Assembly: GCA_017983495.1 (NCBI GenBank)
Contig: JAGOBH010000004.1
Span: forward strand, 62,001 to 126,000
Direction: 5' to 3'
Length of the DNA: 64,000 nucleotides
Source: Pyrinomonadaceae bacterium
Lineage (GTDB): Bacteria > Acidobacteriota > Blastocatellia > Pyrinomonadales > Pyrinomonadaceae
Shown one piece after another: positions 28,221 through 38,133 of the stretch. Each line of letters begins with the position of its first letter. Position 1 is the stretch's first letter. Under the pieces are notes generated by a model, which saw nothing but the letters and a program-made list of their open reading frames with translations, made no database searches and had not been told where the DNA came from. The translations under genes and the position numbers were made by a program.

Positions 28221-29504
28221 ATGAAAATTAAAACCCTGACCATAATGATCGCGGCATTGCTTGCCATTACGTCGACCGCATTTGCGGCCGGCAACACCGC
28301 GGACGAACTGGCCGCACGGGCCATCGACGGTGACAATGACCTTGCCAGAGCCTCGATAAACGAGCTGCGCTCGATGGGCAGGACCGGCCTCGACGCCCTG
28401 TTTGTAAAGTACGCGGCCGAGATCGCGTCGTTTAGGTCGAACGGTGTAGCGGACGACAAATGGAAGCAGATCTCCGCGGCTCTCGACGCGGTCGCAATGC
28501 AAAAAGACGCGTATGCGTCTCAGCTCTACTGGTACACCGACCTCGAGGCTGCCAAGGCGGCCGCAGATGCCAAAAATAAGCCGATCCTCAGTCTACGGTT
28601 GCTTGGCAACCTCAGCGAAGAGTTCTCTTGTGCCAACAGCCGCCTGTTCCGTGCCGTGCTTTACCCAAACGCCGAAGTCTCTAAGTTCCTTCGCGATAAC
28701 TACATCCTGCATTGGAAATCGGTCCGTCCGGCACCGCGAATCACGATCGATTTTGGAGATGGACGCAAGATCGAACGCACGATAACAGGCAACTCGATCC
28801 ATTATATCTTAGACGAAAATGGTGTCATCATCGACGCACTTCCAGGGCTTTACAGCCCCAAGGCATTTCTCAAATACCTGACTCAGGGCAGCCAGATCAA
28901 TAAGATCGTGGACGGTCTGCCGCAGGCGAATAAAGAAAAAGCTCTGATGAAATACCGCAAAATGAGCTTCGATCAGATCCGAGAAAAGCGGGACAAAGCC
29001 GTGTCATTTGCCGGCGTCAAGCTTACCGAAACCGCTGACGGAACCACCGCAATTCTTGCCGCCCCGATCGCGACTGCAAAAATGATGGTGGTTGACGAGA
29101 TCTCGCTGCTGCGTGTCTATGATGACTTTGCCAAATTCGAAGCCAAGATCGATTTTGCCGATTGGGGCAAGCTTGCCAGGCTGTATTCACCTTCGCCAAA
29201 GCTCGATGAGAACAGCGTTGCGTTCATTCGGCGGCAAAATGCATCCACGGGCCTGAGCGAACAGGAGTTCGGCGGGCTGTTTACGAAACTCGACAGTTTT
29301 ATCGCTCTCGACACCACCCGAAACGACTTTCTATACCATACGAAACTATATGAATGGTTAAATAGAGACCGTGGAGTTGATGTCGAATCCTTCAACACTC
29401 GTGTTTACACCGACGTCTTCAAGACACCGAGTTCAGATAAGTGGCTCGGACTGTACGCGACTGACGTTTATACAGCTTTGGACGGCAACGGCATTATCAA
29501 ATAA
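28221..29504 (+). CDS. Secreted protein with degenerate thioredoxin-like segment
   Basis: A signal peptide (to AFAAG) is followed by a helical domain and then a region that resembles thioredoxin-fold proteins of the DUF255/YyaL kind (AAADAKNKPILSLRLLG, with LSEEFSCANSRLFRAV near residue 130). The usual CXXC pair is absent; only one cysteine remains, so redox activity is doubtful. It continues with helical repeats to a length of 427 residues. A strong terminator follows. The function is unknown. Confidence 0.7.
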   Translation: MKIKTLTIMIAALLAITSTAFAAGNTADELAARAIDGDNDLARASINELRSMGRTGLDALFVKYAAEIASFRSNGVADDKWKQISAALDAVAMQKDAYASQLYWYTDLEAAKAAADAKNKPILSLRLLGNLSEEFSCANSRLFRAVLYPNAEVSKFLRDNYILHWKSVRPAPRITIDFGDGRKIERTITGNSIHYILDENGVIIDALPGLYSPKAFLKYLTQGSQINKIVDGLPQANKEKALMKYRKMSFDQIREKRDKAVSFAGVKLTETADGTTAILAAPIATAKMMVVDEISLLRVYDDFAKFEAKIDFADWGKLARLYSPSPKLDENSVAFIRRQNASTGLSEQEFGGLFTKLDSFIALDTTRNDFLYHTKLYEWLNRDRGVDVESFNTRVYTDVFKTPSSDKWLGLYATDVYTALDGNGIIK

Positions 29505-29526
29505 TACGTCCAACGGACAGGTAAAG

Positions 29527-29560
29527 GACGCGGGTGTCTCAGCTCCCGCGTCTTTTTTTT
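29527..29560 (+). terminator. Intrinsic terminator
   Basis: GACGCGGG (29527-29534) pairs with CCCGCGTC (29545-29552) around a 10-nt loop, followed by eight T residues (29553-29560). It terminates the gene ending at 29504. Confidence 0.95.
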
Positions 29561-29626
29561 GTCTAAAAAGTTTGTTGGAGCGTGATAAAGTTCATATAAT
29601 TACGCCAGTTCGTCCGATCTATATTA

Positions 29627-31066
29627 ATGTCCGGTTCTGCGATCAAACAACTTCTGCTTCTTTCGGTACTCATCGTGATGGGCGTGGGCACCTCTGCCGC
29701 GCAGGATTTCCTGCCGGAACTCGTCAAACGGATCAAACCATCGGCCGTCGCGATCGAGACGTTTGACGCTAAAGGAGCGACGCTTGCCCGAGGCAGCGGT
29801 TTCTTTACTGCGGCCGACCGGGTGATAACCAACCGCCACGTTATCGAACGTTCGACGCGGGCGGAAATTCATCTGCTCGACGGCAAGAAATTTCCGGTCC
29901 GCGGTGTGCTTGCGGTCGACGGCGAAGGCGACCTTGCGTTGCTGCAGGTTGACGTTCCGCGAGGACTCGCCGTGCCGCTGCCGATCATACGAGCCGTGCC
30001 GCAAGAGGGCGAAACGATCGTCGTCATCGGCAATCCGTTCGGGCTCGAGGGCAGCGTTTCCAATGGGATCGTCTCGGCCGTACGTGAGATCTCGGGCTAC
30101 GGTAAGATCATCCAGATCACTGCTTCGATCTCGCCGGGCTCGTCCGGTTCGCCGGTCGTGAATATGGCCGGACAAGTGATCGGCGTTGCTACGCTACAGG
30201 CGGCCGAGGGTCAAAATCTTAATTTTGCCGTGCCCGCCGAACGCATTCTCCAACTCAAGATCGCGGAGGTCCAATCCTTTTCGTCTCTCTCGGCCGAAAC
30301 TCAGAAGAATAAGCGTTCGTCGGCCGAACGGCTTTATTCGCAGGGCTTGGCGATGCTATCGAGGGATGATTTTGCCCGTGCCGTTCCCTACTTTGAGAAG
30401 GCCGTCGAAACTGACCCGAATTATGCCGAGGCGTGGTATCAGTCGGGATATTGTTATGGCGTCCTGGGCCGTCATACTGAGGCTCTGCGGGCTTCGCGCC
30501 AAGCGGCAAAGCTCCGGCCCGAATGGTCCGAAACGTATGTGAATATCGGCGCGTCGAGCTACGCTCTCGGTCAGTACAAAGACGCGGTCGAAGCATATCG
30601 GCAGGCGATACGATTTGACGAAGACAATGCCGAAACGCAATACGCGTTAGGCCTGACCTTTGGCAAAATGAACCGCAGCGATGAAGAATTGCTTGCCTAC
30701 AAACGTGCTGTCGCCCTTAAGATGGACCACGTCAACGCGATCGAGCGGCTCGGACTGGCGTATTTTAAGGCCAAGCGATACGGCGACGCGGTCGGTGCGT
30801 TTGAGCAGCTCAAGATCTACCGCCCCGATGCCAAAACCTATAATTATCTTGGCGAAAGCTATTTCGAGGTCGGCAAAACCGAAGAGTGTATCGAAGCTCT
30901 GAATAGTGCTCTCGGCTATGATCCCGACTTTGAGAAAGCCCGTTTTAACCTTGGCCGAGCCTACATTAAGAACGGAAATCGCGACATGGCTCAGGTCCAA
31001 TTCGAAATACTCCGAAACGCACGTTCTGACTGGGCAGACCGCCTTTTAGTTTTGCTGAATCCTTAG
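29627..31066 (+). CDS. HtrA-like trypsin-family protease with C-terminal TPR repeats
   Basis: A signal peptide (to SAAQ) leads a trypsin-like domain with the triad His71 (ITNRHVIE), Asp102 (GEGDLALLQ) and Ser173 (SPGSSGSPVV). In place of a PDZ domain, residues 225-475 carry about six TPR units (AVPYFEKAVETDPNYAEAWYQ and similar). The TPRs may bind partners or substrates in the periplasm. It is likely a quality-control or regulatory protease. It is convergent with the ubiA-like gene. Confidence 0.9.
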   Translation: MSGSAIKQLLLLSVLIVMGVGTSAAQDFLPELVKRIKPSAVAIETFDAKGATLARGSGFFTAADRVITNRHVIERSTRAEIHLLDGKKFPVRGVLAVDGEGDLALLQVDVPRGLAVPLPIIRAVPQEGETIVVIGNPFGLEGSVSNGIVSAVREISGYGKIIQITASISPGSSGSPVVNMAGQVIGVATLQAAEGQNLNFAVPAERILQLKIAEVQSFSSLSAETQKNKRSSAERLYSQGLAMLSRDDFARAVPYFEKAVETDPNYAEAWYQSGYCYGVLGRHTEALRASRQAAKLRPEWSETYVNIGASSYALGQYKDAVEAYRQAIRFDEDNAETQYALGLTFGKMNRSDEELLAYKRAVALKMDHVNAIERLGLAYFKAKRYGDAVGAFEQLKIYRPDAKTYNYLGESYFEVGKTEECIEALNSALGYDPDFEKARFNLGRAYIKNGNRDMAQVQFEILRNARSDWADRLLVLLNP

Positions 31067-31086
31067 CGACAGATATCTCAGGTGGG

Positions 31087-31986
31087 TTAGTGAGGGGGTT
31101 GCATAAATACCGCTCCGCCAAAGGTGAGGAGCAGTATTACGCTGACAAACGCGTTGGTTGTGAAGAATGCAGCATTCATCTTGCTGAGGTCAGTCGCTTT
31201 GACCAATGTGTGTTGGTAAAGCAGCAAGCCGCCAACGGCGGCGACGCCGGCCAGGGCGAGCCAACCTAGTCCGGTCGCGAAATATAGCAGGACGAGGACG
31301 ATAAATGCCTGAAAGTGAAACAGACGGGCGATCCAAAGTGAGTTTTTAACGCCGAACCGTGCCGGTATCGAACGCAGGCCCGAACGACGGTCGAATTCAT
31401 AGTCCTGACACGCATACATCACATCAAACCCTGCGGTCCACATCAATACGAGCAGCGACAGCAGCACGGGCACCTCGGAGTCGAGCGAACCGCGAACCGC
31501 GATCCAAGCCGCTGATGGCGAAATAGCCAACGCAAGCCCGAGCACCAGATGGGCGAACGCCGTAAATCGCTTCGCATACGAATAACCCAACACCGTGATC
31601 AAAGCGACGGGCGAAAGGGCGAACGTCAGCCAGTTGAGTGAATATGAAGCAAGAAGAAAAATGCCGATCGAGACGTATAGAAATATCCAGGCGAATCCGA
31701 CCGAGAGTTTTCCGGACGGTATTTCACGTCCGGCGGTTCGAGGGTTTTTTGCGTCGATATCACGGTCAACTATTCGATTGAACGTCATTGCCGCCGAACG
31801 TGCCCCGACCATTGCAATGGTGATCCAAAGTATTTGTCGCCAGTTGGGCAGACCTTCCGCCGCCAGGACAGCTCCCAGAAAGGCGAACGGCAAGGCGAAC
31901 AGCGTGTGCTCGAACTTGATCATCGCCAGCGTGATCTTTAGTTTTTCGAAAAAGCTACTCAATATGATCGTACTGACGCGGGACAT
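31087..31986 (-). CDS. UbiA-family prenyltransferase
   Basis: A membrane protein of about eight helices carries the two Asp-rich prenyl-diphosphate/Mg motifs, [15 protein letters not shown] near residue 72 and [14 protein letters not shown] near residue 195. [12 protein letters not shown] near residue 25 is typical of 4-hydroxybenzoate-type and MqnP-type enzymes. Because the window also holds mqnE of the futalosine route, this is a candidate MqnP for menaquinone synthesis rather than a ubiquinone enzyme; that is inference. The start is set at 31986 (MSRVSTII), with two upstream alternatives. Confidence 0.85.
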   Translation of the reverse strand: MSRVSTIILSSFFEKLKITLAMIKFEHTLFALPFAFLGAVLAAEGLPNWRQILWITIAMVGARSAAMTFNRIVDRDIDAKNPRTAGREIPSGKLSVGFAWIFLYVSIGIFLLASYSLNWLTFALSPVALITVLGYSYAKRFTAFAHLVLGLALAISPSAAWIAVRGSLDSEVPVLLSLLVLMWTAGFDVMYACQDYEFDRRSGLRSIPARFGVKNSLWIARLFHFQAFIVLVLLYFATGLGWLALAGVAAVGGLLLYQHTLVKATDLSKMNAAFFTTNAFVSVILLLTFGGAVFMQPPH

Positions 31987-32070
31987 CAACATGCACAAAA
32001 ACGCGTCCGGCCCAAACGAAAAATATTAGCACAATACCGTTTTGCGCACGCCACACGGTAGAATAATTTG

Positions 32071-32604
32071 ATGCCAAGCGGTACCACGCACGACGCAATT
32101 ACATTCTTACTCGCATTTCCGGCGGCCGCGGCAACTTATATGCTCACGCAGCGCCCGGTCAGTTCATTGGTTGTCGGAGCGGCGTTCACATTCGGTGGAT
32201 TGATGTTCGGGCCGGATCTCGACACGGTCTCACGACAGTACTCGCGGTGGTGGATCTTCAAAAAGCTTTGGATTCCCTATCGCAGCTTTTTCAAGCATCG
32301 TTCACGCTTCTCGCACGGACTCGTTTTCGGTGCCCTATTCCGCGTCATCTATTTTCTCGGTGTTGCCACCATTCTGGCTTATCTGACGGCATTTGTATGG
32401 AACGCGATCGCAGGCGACAGCACGCCCGACGCAGCCGATTTTCTTGCGGCATGGCAAACCGTCGGCAATTTTGTCAGGAAATATTTCGGCGAGAATTTTC
32501 TACTTTTTACCTTTCTGGGATTGTGGCTCGGAGCGGCGAGTCATACCTTTACCGACATGGCCGGGACATTTATAAAAACCGGACGCCGCGAAAAGTTCTT
32601 CTAA
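32071..32604 (+). CDS. DUF2227 metal-binding membrane protein
   Basis: The N-terminus MPSGTTHDAIT, the GPDLDT motif and HRSRFSHGLVFG supply conserved His and Asp residues as in DUF2227/YdjM-like membrane-bound hydrolases, and a final SHTFTDMAG completes the set. Three or four hydrophobic segments separate them. The ATG at 32071 is used rather than the adjacent TTG. It is tail-to-tail with the next gene by a 4-bp overlap. The substrate is unknown. Confidence 0.8.
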   Translation: MPSGTTHDAITFLLAFPAAAATYMLTQRPVSSLVVGAAFTFGGLMFGPDLDTVSRQYSRWWIFKKLWIPYRSFFKHRSRFSHGLVFGALFRVIYFLGVATILAYLTAFVWNAIAGDSTPDAADFLAAWQTVGNFVRKYFGENFLLFTFLGLWLGAASHTFTDMAGTFIKTGRREKFF

Positions 32605-33824
32605 CGACGCCCGCCGGTCCGTGCCGACAGTAATCTTGTCGCATGCCGCCTGACGGCATCCGACACGTTTCGATTTTTCGAGAGAGCAGTCAGATCGCGC
32701 AACTGCAGCCGCGACATGATCGTCAGAGCATTAGCGATCGGCGTCCTGGGGTTTCGGGCGAGGCTGTGCATCACGCTGTAGCTACGTGACCACTGGCGGC
32801 TTGATGCGATCTGCCGAAGAATGTCTTCTGAGATCGAACGCATGGACGCAATATTCTCGATCTCCTGCTCGCTAATGCGCGGATTATTAACAACAGCGCT
32901 CGAAACAAGGCGGTTCGGGTCGCGAATGAGGATATTGCGGGCCTCGCGGTCACCTTTCATGCCGAGCTTGACGCGGTCTTTTACGCCCATTCGCATGATG
33001 CGATTGATCATCGAAATGCGTTCGCCCGGGATATCCTCTTCTTCGTTCCTGAGTTCGCCAAGGATCTTATCGAGTGTCGCCTGACGCTCGGCTTCGGATT
33101 CCTCATAAATTTCCTCGATATACTCGAGGCCGAGCCAGGAATCATCGGTTTCACGGTCGAGCACCTCGATATGCTGAGCGAGAAATAGTGCGTCCTCAAC
33201 ACTTAGCCCGGCCGCGTCGAGATCTTCGGCAAATTCGGCCTGTTCGATAAACTCCGCTGCCGCCTCTTTTCCCTGCGCCCGCAATTCGTTCGCGATCTGC
33301 TGGGCTCCGCGCTCTTTTTCAAAAAACTCGCGTTTTGTTTCCGCAGCACGCCGCTCAGCCTCGGACGTGCGGTGCGAATTGCCGATGATCGCGTCGATGA
33401 TGGTCGAATCGCGAATGAGCAACTGTTGGTTTAGCGAGATCAGTTCGAGCAACTCGCCGCTGGTGGTCTTGCGCGCAAATGCGGCAACAGACGTGGTCGG
33501 CGTCTGCGGATTATGTAAGATCGCCTGATAGACCGAAGTCGGAAGGTGCTCTTGAACCGAAAAATATGAAAGTACGGCCGGTGAGACATCAACCGCCTCA
33601 AGTGTGGTCTCCAACGCCGAAGAACTCTGGGTTCCGAGCGTAAGTCGGGCGTTTTCGCGAAGTTCCGGGTCATTTCCTTCCGAAAATGTAACGAGTATCT
33701 CTAGCAGATCGGCCTGCGGTAGAGGCAAAATGCCGCGTGACGCAGCAACCTGAGCAGGGCGAGGTGCGGTACCCTCGACTACGGCTTTGACTACTGGATT
33801 GCTCGAAAAGATCCCTGAACTCAT
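32601..33824 (-). CDS. Hypothetical HEAT/ARM-like helical-repeat protein
   Basis: The 407-residue soluble protein is almost entirely helical. Repeating units include a pattern of short helices with NP or NNP turns (LARNPRTPIANALTI, AVVNNPRISEQEIENI, ILHNPQTPTTSVAAF), as in leucine-rich-repeat-variant or HEAT-like solenoids. A charged coiled segment (EAERRAAETKREFFEKE) lies in the middle. It has no signal peptide or catalytic motif. It probably serves protein-protein interactions. Confidence 0.65.
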   Translation of the reverse strand: MSSGIFSSNPVVKAVVEGTAPRPAQVAASRGILPLPQADLLEILVTFSEGNDPELRENARLTLGTQSSSALETTLEAVDVSPAVLSYFSVQEHLPTSVYQAILHNPQTPTTSVAAFARKTTSGELLELISLNQQLLIRDSTIIDAIIGNSHRTSEAERRAAETKREFFEKERGAQQIANELRAQGKEAAAEFIEQAEFAEDLDAAGLSVEDALFLAQHIEVLDRETDDSWLGLEYIEEIYEESEAERQATLDKILGELRNEEEDIPGERISMINRIMRMGVKDRVKLGMKGDREARNILIRDPNRLVSSAVVNNPRISEQEIENIASMRSISEDILRQIASSRQWSRSYSVMHSLARNPRTPIANALTIMSRLQLRDLTALSKNRNVSDAVRRHATRLLSARTGGRR

Positions 33825-34026
33825 AATAAGTCGGAGATTTAGGTCTATTGGCTGTATTGAAAAACAAGGAGGCGAAGCGCTTTAGAGCCAAGTCAATGTT
33901 ACCACAAACTGCCATAAATTTGACTAACCACACTGCTTAACATAGTTTAAAGCTTCGGATTGACTTATGCTTGATCCGATTCACTCGGCGCCCGCGTCTA
34001 AATATAAAATTTTGAAGTTATAGATA

Positions 34027-35364
34027 ATGATCAAAGACGAATTAGAACAACTGATATCCGATAAACGCGCCCGCATCGGCGTTATAGGACTAGGCTATGT
34101 CGGCCTGCCGCTGATCGTCGAATTTGCCCTCAAAGGGTTTGATTCGGTCGGTTTTGAGGTCGACAAGAAAAAGGCGGACGAGATAAACGCCGGCCGTTCG
34201 TATATCGTTGACGTGACGAGCGAGAACGTCGCCAACTGCGTCAATAACGGCAAACTGGCCGCAACCACGGATTTTGGGCTCTTAGGTGACTGTGACGTGA
34301 TCATCATCTGCGTCCCGACGCCGCTCAGAAAGACGAAGGATCCGGACATGTCGTACATCCTGACCGCAGGCGGCGAGATACAGAAGACTCTCCGACGCGG
34401 CCAGCTCATCATTTTGGAATCGACGACCTATCCGGGGACGACGGACGAGATCCTGCAGCCGATGTTTGAGGAGAAAGGCTTTAAGCTGGATGCCGATTTC
34501 CTGTTGGCTTTCTCGCCGGAGCGTGTCGATCCGGGCAATCCGCAATTTCAGACCCACAATATACCTAAGGTCGTCGGTGGATGTTCGGCCGATTCGACCA
34601 CCGTGGCGGCATTGCTCTATGGGCAGATCGTAGATAACGTGCACCCTGTCTCATCCGCCCGGGTAGCCGAGGCGGCAAAGCTCTGGGAAAACACCTTTCG
34701 CGCCATCAACATCGGTATGGCGAACGAAATGGCCAAGCTCTGCAATGCCCTTGGCATCGACACCTGGGAAGTGGTCAGCGCCGCGGCGACCAAGCCGTTC
34801 GGCTTTATGCCGTTCTATCCGGGCCCCGGCATCGGCGGCCACTGCATACCGCTCGACCCGCATTATTTGTCATGGAAGGCACGTCAGCACGGATTTGATT
34901 CGCAGTTCATCTCGCTAGCAGAACAGGTCAATTCGACGATGCCGAATTACGTCGTCGAACTTGCAACTACGGCACTCAATGACGTCAAGAAATCAGTAAA
35001 CGGCTCGAAAGTGCTGATCCTCGGCGTAGCATACAAAAAGGACATCGACGACATGCGCGAATCGCCGGCACTGTCGATAATCGATTTGCTGCGTGCCGAC
35101 GGAGCAGATGTTTACTACCACGATCCGTTTGTCGAAGAGGTCACATTTGACCACGCGTACACGATCGGCGACGGCGACCCGCTCTATAACAAAGAGCTTA
35201 CCGACGATCTGATACGCGAATCCGACTGCGTCATCATCTGCACCGAACATTCGCCCGTGGATTATGGAAGGGTTTGCGAACTCGCTAACCTTATAGTCGA
35301 CACCCGCAACGCACTGTCCGCGGACATTAGAAACGGCAGCAAGGCTAGAGTTGTGCGACTGTAA
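34027..35364 (+). CDS. Nucleotide-sugar dehydrogenase (UDP-GlcNAc/ManNAc 6-dehydrogenase type)
   Basis: The enzyme oxidises C6 of a UDP-N-acetylhexosamine with NAD. The Rossmann motif is IGVIGLGYVGLP near residue 17. PTPLRKTKDPDMSYI is typical of WbpA-type enzymes, the catalytic cysteine is in GPGIGGHCIPLDPHY near residue 275, and the C-terminal domain has LGVAYKKDIDDMRESP. It is followed after 19 bp by a UDP-GlcNAc 2-epimerase, so together they should supply a UDP-aminohexuronic acid for surface polysaccharide. Confidence 0.9.
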   Translation: MIKDELEQLISDKRARIGVIGLGYVGLPLIVEFALKGFDSVGFEVDKKKADEINAGRSYIVDVTSENVANCVNNGKLAATTDFGLLGDCDVIIICVPTPLRKTKDPDMSYILTAGGEIQKTLRRGQLIILESTTYPGTTDEILQPMFEEKGFKLDADFLLAFSPERVDPGNPQFQTHNIPKVVGGCSADSTTVAALLYGQIVDNVHPVSSARVAEAAKLWENTFRAINIGMANEMAKLCNALGIDTWEVVSAAATKPFGFMPFYPGPGIGGHCIPLDPHYLSWKARQHGFDSQFISLAEQVNSTMPNYVVELATTALNDVKKSVNGSKVLILGVAYKKDIDDMRESPALSIIDLLRADGADVYYHDPFVEEVTFDHAYTIGDGDPLYNKELTDDLIRESDCVIICTEHSPVDYGRVCELANLIVDTRNALSADIRNGSKARVVRL

Positions 35365-35383
35365 GTACCGGGTTCCTGAGAAA

Positions 35384-36526
35384 ATGATCAAGGTACTGAA
35401 CATCGTCGGCGCCCGGCCAAACTTTATGAAGGTTGCGCCGATCTATGCCGAGATGAAGCGGCGTCCGGCGGAGTTCGATCCGATGATCGTGCATACCGGA
35501 CAGCATTACGATGCGGCGATGTCGGATTCGTTTTTTGACGATCTGGGCATGCCAAAACCGGACGTGTATTTAGGCGTCGGATCGGGTTCGCACGCGGTGC
35601 AGACGGCTAAGGTGATGACCGAGTTTGAACCGGTCATTCTCCGCGAACGGCCCGATTGGGTGTTGGTAGTCGGTGATGTCAATTCGACAATTGCCTGTAC
35701 ATTGGTCGCGAAAAAGCTTGGGGTCAAGGTCGCTCACGTCGAAGCGGGCCTGCGTTCGCGTGACCGCACGATGCCGGAGGAGATCAATCGAATTCTTACG
35801 GATTCGATATCGGACCTGCTGCTGACGACCTCGCAAGACGCAGACGTGAATCTTGCTGCAGAAGGAATTCCTGCGGACAAAATACGCTTTGTCGGCAACG
35901 TGATGATCGATTCGCTGCTTGAGCATCTCAAAGTTGCCGCGACATCGACCATCCGCGAAACCGTCGGCGTCGTCGAAGGCGAATACGCCGTCTGCACGCT
36001 GCATCGGCCGTCTAATGTCGATGACGAACCGACGTTTACGGGCATTATCGATGCCTTGGTCGATGTGTCGAAACAGCTGCCGATCATCTTCCCGGTGCAT
36101 CCGCGAACGCGTGCGAAGATAGACGAATTTGGCTTGGCTCACAAGATCGCAGAATCGAAAATTCGGTTGATCGAACCGCTCGGCTACATCGATTTTATGC
36201 GGCTGTATTCAGGAGCAAGGCTCGTTCTAACAGATTCAGGCGGCCTGCAAGAGGAAACGACGGTTCTCGGAATTCCGTGTCTCACACTTCGCGAAAACAC
36301 CGAGCGTCCGGTCACGATCACGATGGGAACGAATGTCCTTGTCGGTACCGATCCGGAAAAGATCAGAGCTGCGGCTAATGAGGCGCTCGCGAATGAACGC
36401 ACTTCTGAGGTGAAAGTTCCGCCGCTCTGGGACGGCAAATCTGCGGCGAGGATCTGCGATGTCCTGTCAAAAGAGGCTTTCGAGGTTTCTAACGAATCTA
36501 GACTCAGCTCTGACACGAAAAGATAA
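35384..36526 (+). CDS. wecB: UDP-N-acetylglucosamine 2-epimerase (non-hydrolysing)
   Basis: The start is the ATG at 35384 (MIKVLNIVGARPNFMK), the canonical WecB N-terminus; an upstream GTG would add a spurious leader. HTGQHYDAAMSD, HVEAGLRSRD and LTDSGGLQEETTVLG are family hallmarks of the GT-B-like fold. The length of 380 residues is typical. It converts UDP-GlcNAc to UDP-ManNAc, or the corresponding uronic acid, together with the upstream dehydrogenase. Confidence 0.94.
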   Translation: MIKVLNIVGARPNFMKVAPIYAEMKRRPAEFDPMIVHTGQHYDAAMSDSFFDDLGMPKPDVYLGVGSGSHAVQTAKVMTEFEPVILRERPDWVLVVGDVNSTIACTLVAKKLGVKVAHVEAGLRSRDRTMPEEINRILTDSISDLLLTTSQDADVNLAAEGIPADKIRFVGNVMIDSLLEHLKVAATSTIRETVGVVEGEYAVCTLHRPSNVDDEPTFTGIIDALVDVSKQLPIIFPVHPRTRAKIDEFGLAHKIAESKIRLIEPLGYIDFMRLYSGARLVLTDSGGLQEETTVLGIPCLTLRENTERPVTITMGTNVLVGTDPEKIRAAANEALANERTSEVKVPPLWDGKSAARICDVLSKEAFEVSNESRLSSDTKR

Positions 36527-36528
36527 GC

Positions 36529-37107
36529 ATGACCAGATTAATCTTATTCTCGATTGCGACCTTAGCACTTTGCACGACGGTTTATATGGCGACAAGAGCT
36601 AGTTTTGAGTCGGCCGATTATCAGGTGATCTCGAAAGATGGAGATTTTGAGATCCGAGAATACAAGCCGATGATGCTCGTTTCGACCACTATGAAGGGTG
36701 CGGAACTGCGAAACAACTCGGCGTTCCAACGTCTTTTCGGCTATATTTCAGGTTCGAACAAAGATGGTCAAAAGATCTCGATGACGTCTCCGGTTTTTTC
36801 TTCAAATGATTCCGAGGCGTACACGATGAGTTTTCTTATCCCAAAAGACGTCGCCGAGAAGGGAGCTCCCGTACCGACTGACGATAAGGTAACGATCGAA
36901 CCGATGGAAGGTGGCCCTTTTGCCGCCTATCGTTACAGCGGCTATTCCAATCCGGAAAAGATCAAAGAAGCCAAGCAAAAACTAACCGACTGGATAAAAG
37001 CCAAAGAGCTTGTCACCAAAGGCGAAATGTTAAGCGCCGGCTACGACCCGCCATACACGCCCGGAAATCTTCGCCGAAATGAGGTTTTGATCAGACTGAG
37101 CAAATGA
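36529..37107 (+). CDS. SOUL heme-binding family protein
   Basis: An N-terminal signal or anchor segment is followed by the SOUL/HBP domain (YQVISKDGDFEIREYKP, RLFGYISGSNKDGQKISMTSPV, and MSFLIPKD). The length and motif order match bacterial SOUL proteins, which bind heme or tetrapyrroles. It starts 2 bp after the wecB stop, so it is co-transcribed, but no functional tie to sugar metabolism is apparent. A terminator follows. Confidence 0.88.
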   Translation: MTRLILFSIATLALCTTVYMATRASFESADYQVISKDGDFEIREYKPMMLVSTTMKGAELRNNSAFQRLFGYISGSNKDGQKISMTSPVFSSNDSEAYTMSFLIPKDVAEKGAPVPTDDKVTIEPMEGGPFAAYRYSGYSNPEKIKEAKQKLTDWIKAKELVTKGEMLSAGYDPPYTPGNLRRNEVLIRLSK

Positions 37108-37146
37108 TCTGAAAGGTAGGTATTTAGAGATCTGACTTCGTGGAAG

Positions 37147-37193
37147 AAAGCCCTGTCTCTTAGCCGAACGGCTGTTGTGGCTTGGGCTTTTTT
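37147..37193 (+). terminator. Terminator after the SOUL gene
   Basis: AAAGCCC (37147-37153) pairs with GGGCTTT (37184-37190) and is followed by TTT. A nested hairpin AGCCG-AA-CGGCT occupies 37162-37173, giving a branched stem that ends in a T-rich run. Confidence 0.7.
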
Positions 37194-37225
37194 ACATCGA
37201 ACACAATTGGATCATTTCGTATATG

Positions 37226-38023
37226 TCATTCTGGTTTTGGACCTTTAGAAACGATCGTTCTCACCAAGCCGGGAAACCACCTCTGCAACCAAACTATTAC
37301 TTTCCCGTGGGTTGTGAAAACGTAATTTCTTCTTCGCTTAATTATGGCCTTCACCATAACTTTGGCAGCTTTGTCCGTCGGCCACATTAAATTCGATGGA
37401 CGTGGATCTGAGCGTTCAGGATGCCAAACGCCGTCATTATCGGTCCTTGCGATCTCCGATTCTACAAATCCGGGATGCAGAGTAGTGCAACTCACTCCTG
37501 TGCCCATTAATTCAACCTGCAATGTCATACCGATCGAATTTACAGCAGCCTTTGAAGCGCCATAGGCTCCGACATGTGGATTAGGAAGATAAGCCCCCAC
37601 ACTGCCGACCAAACCAATACGACCCTGGTTCTGCTTCAAATATGGCAGGCTGTATTTTACCGTCAAGGCTAATCCGGTGACATTGCCTTGCAATTGCCTG
37701 TTCCAATCTTTTGCAGTCAGCTCATCAATACTTCCAAAAACACCAAAACCGGCATTGGCAACGGCAATATCTAAACGCCCCCAAGTGTTTATGATGTGCT
37801 AAACAGCATTTTCTATCGACGCTTCGTCCAGAATATCCACCGGAACGACCAATGCGTCACCACCCGAAGCCTCAATTTCAAGTGCGATCTCTTCTAATAT
37901 CTCTTTACGTCGGGCAGAAAGCACAACCTTATAGCCTAATCTTGCCCACTCACAGGCCATAGCTTTGCCGATCCCAGAAGACGCCCCTGTGATCCAAACA
38001 ACGTTTTCCTTCGTGTTTGTCAT
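37226..38023 (-). pseudogene. SDR oxidoreductase interrupted by one in-frame TAG
   Basis: Reading through a single amber codon at 37799-37801 gives a complete 265-residue short-chain dehydrogenase. Upstream are MTNTKENVVWITGASSGIGKA and the first NAD-binding region. Downstream of the stop the same frame continues HIINTWGRLDIAVANAGFG, then the catalytic Tyr/Lys motif YGASKAAVNS and the C-terminus. There is no frameshift, and the residues just before and after the TAG (ASIENAV and HIINTWGRLD) fit the family. One base change from CAG would restore it. It is probably a recent pseudogene or a sequence error; amber readthrough is less likely. Confidence 0.85.
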
Positions 38024-38061
38024 TGCAAGTTATTATTCGATCTAGCTTTTGGATCGTTAAA

Positions 38062-38092
38062 CCGACGCTCAACGTTTAAGTTTGAGCATCGG
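38062..38092 (-). terminator. Hairpin downstream of the rhodanese gene
   Basis: CCGACGCTCAA (38062-38072) and TTGAGCATCGG (38082-38092) pair over 11 positions with one C-A mismatch. It lies 42 bp past the rhodanese stop. No T tract follows on the minus strand, so it is a terminator-like or RNA-stabilising hairpin. Confidence 0.5.
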
Positions 38093-38133
38093 CTTAACAT
38101 TTTGAGATCGTCGTTGTGTGCGACCGTTTGGGA

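Noticed and set aside
29627..31066. DegP/HtrA with PDZ domain
   Set aside because: The protease domain is followed directly by TPR units; no PDZ motif (GLG-type loop) is visible.
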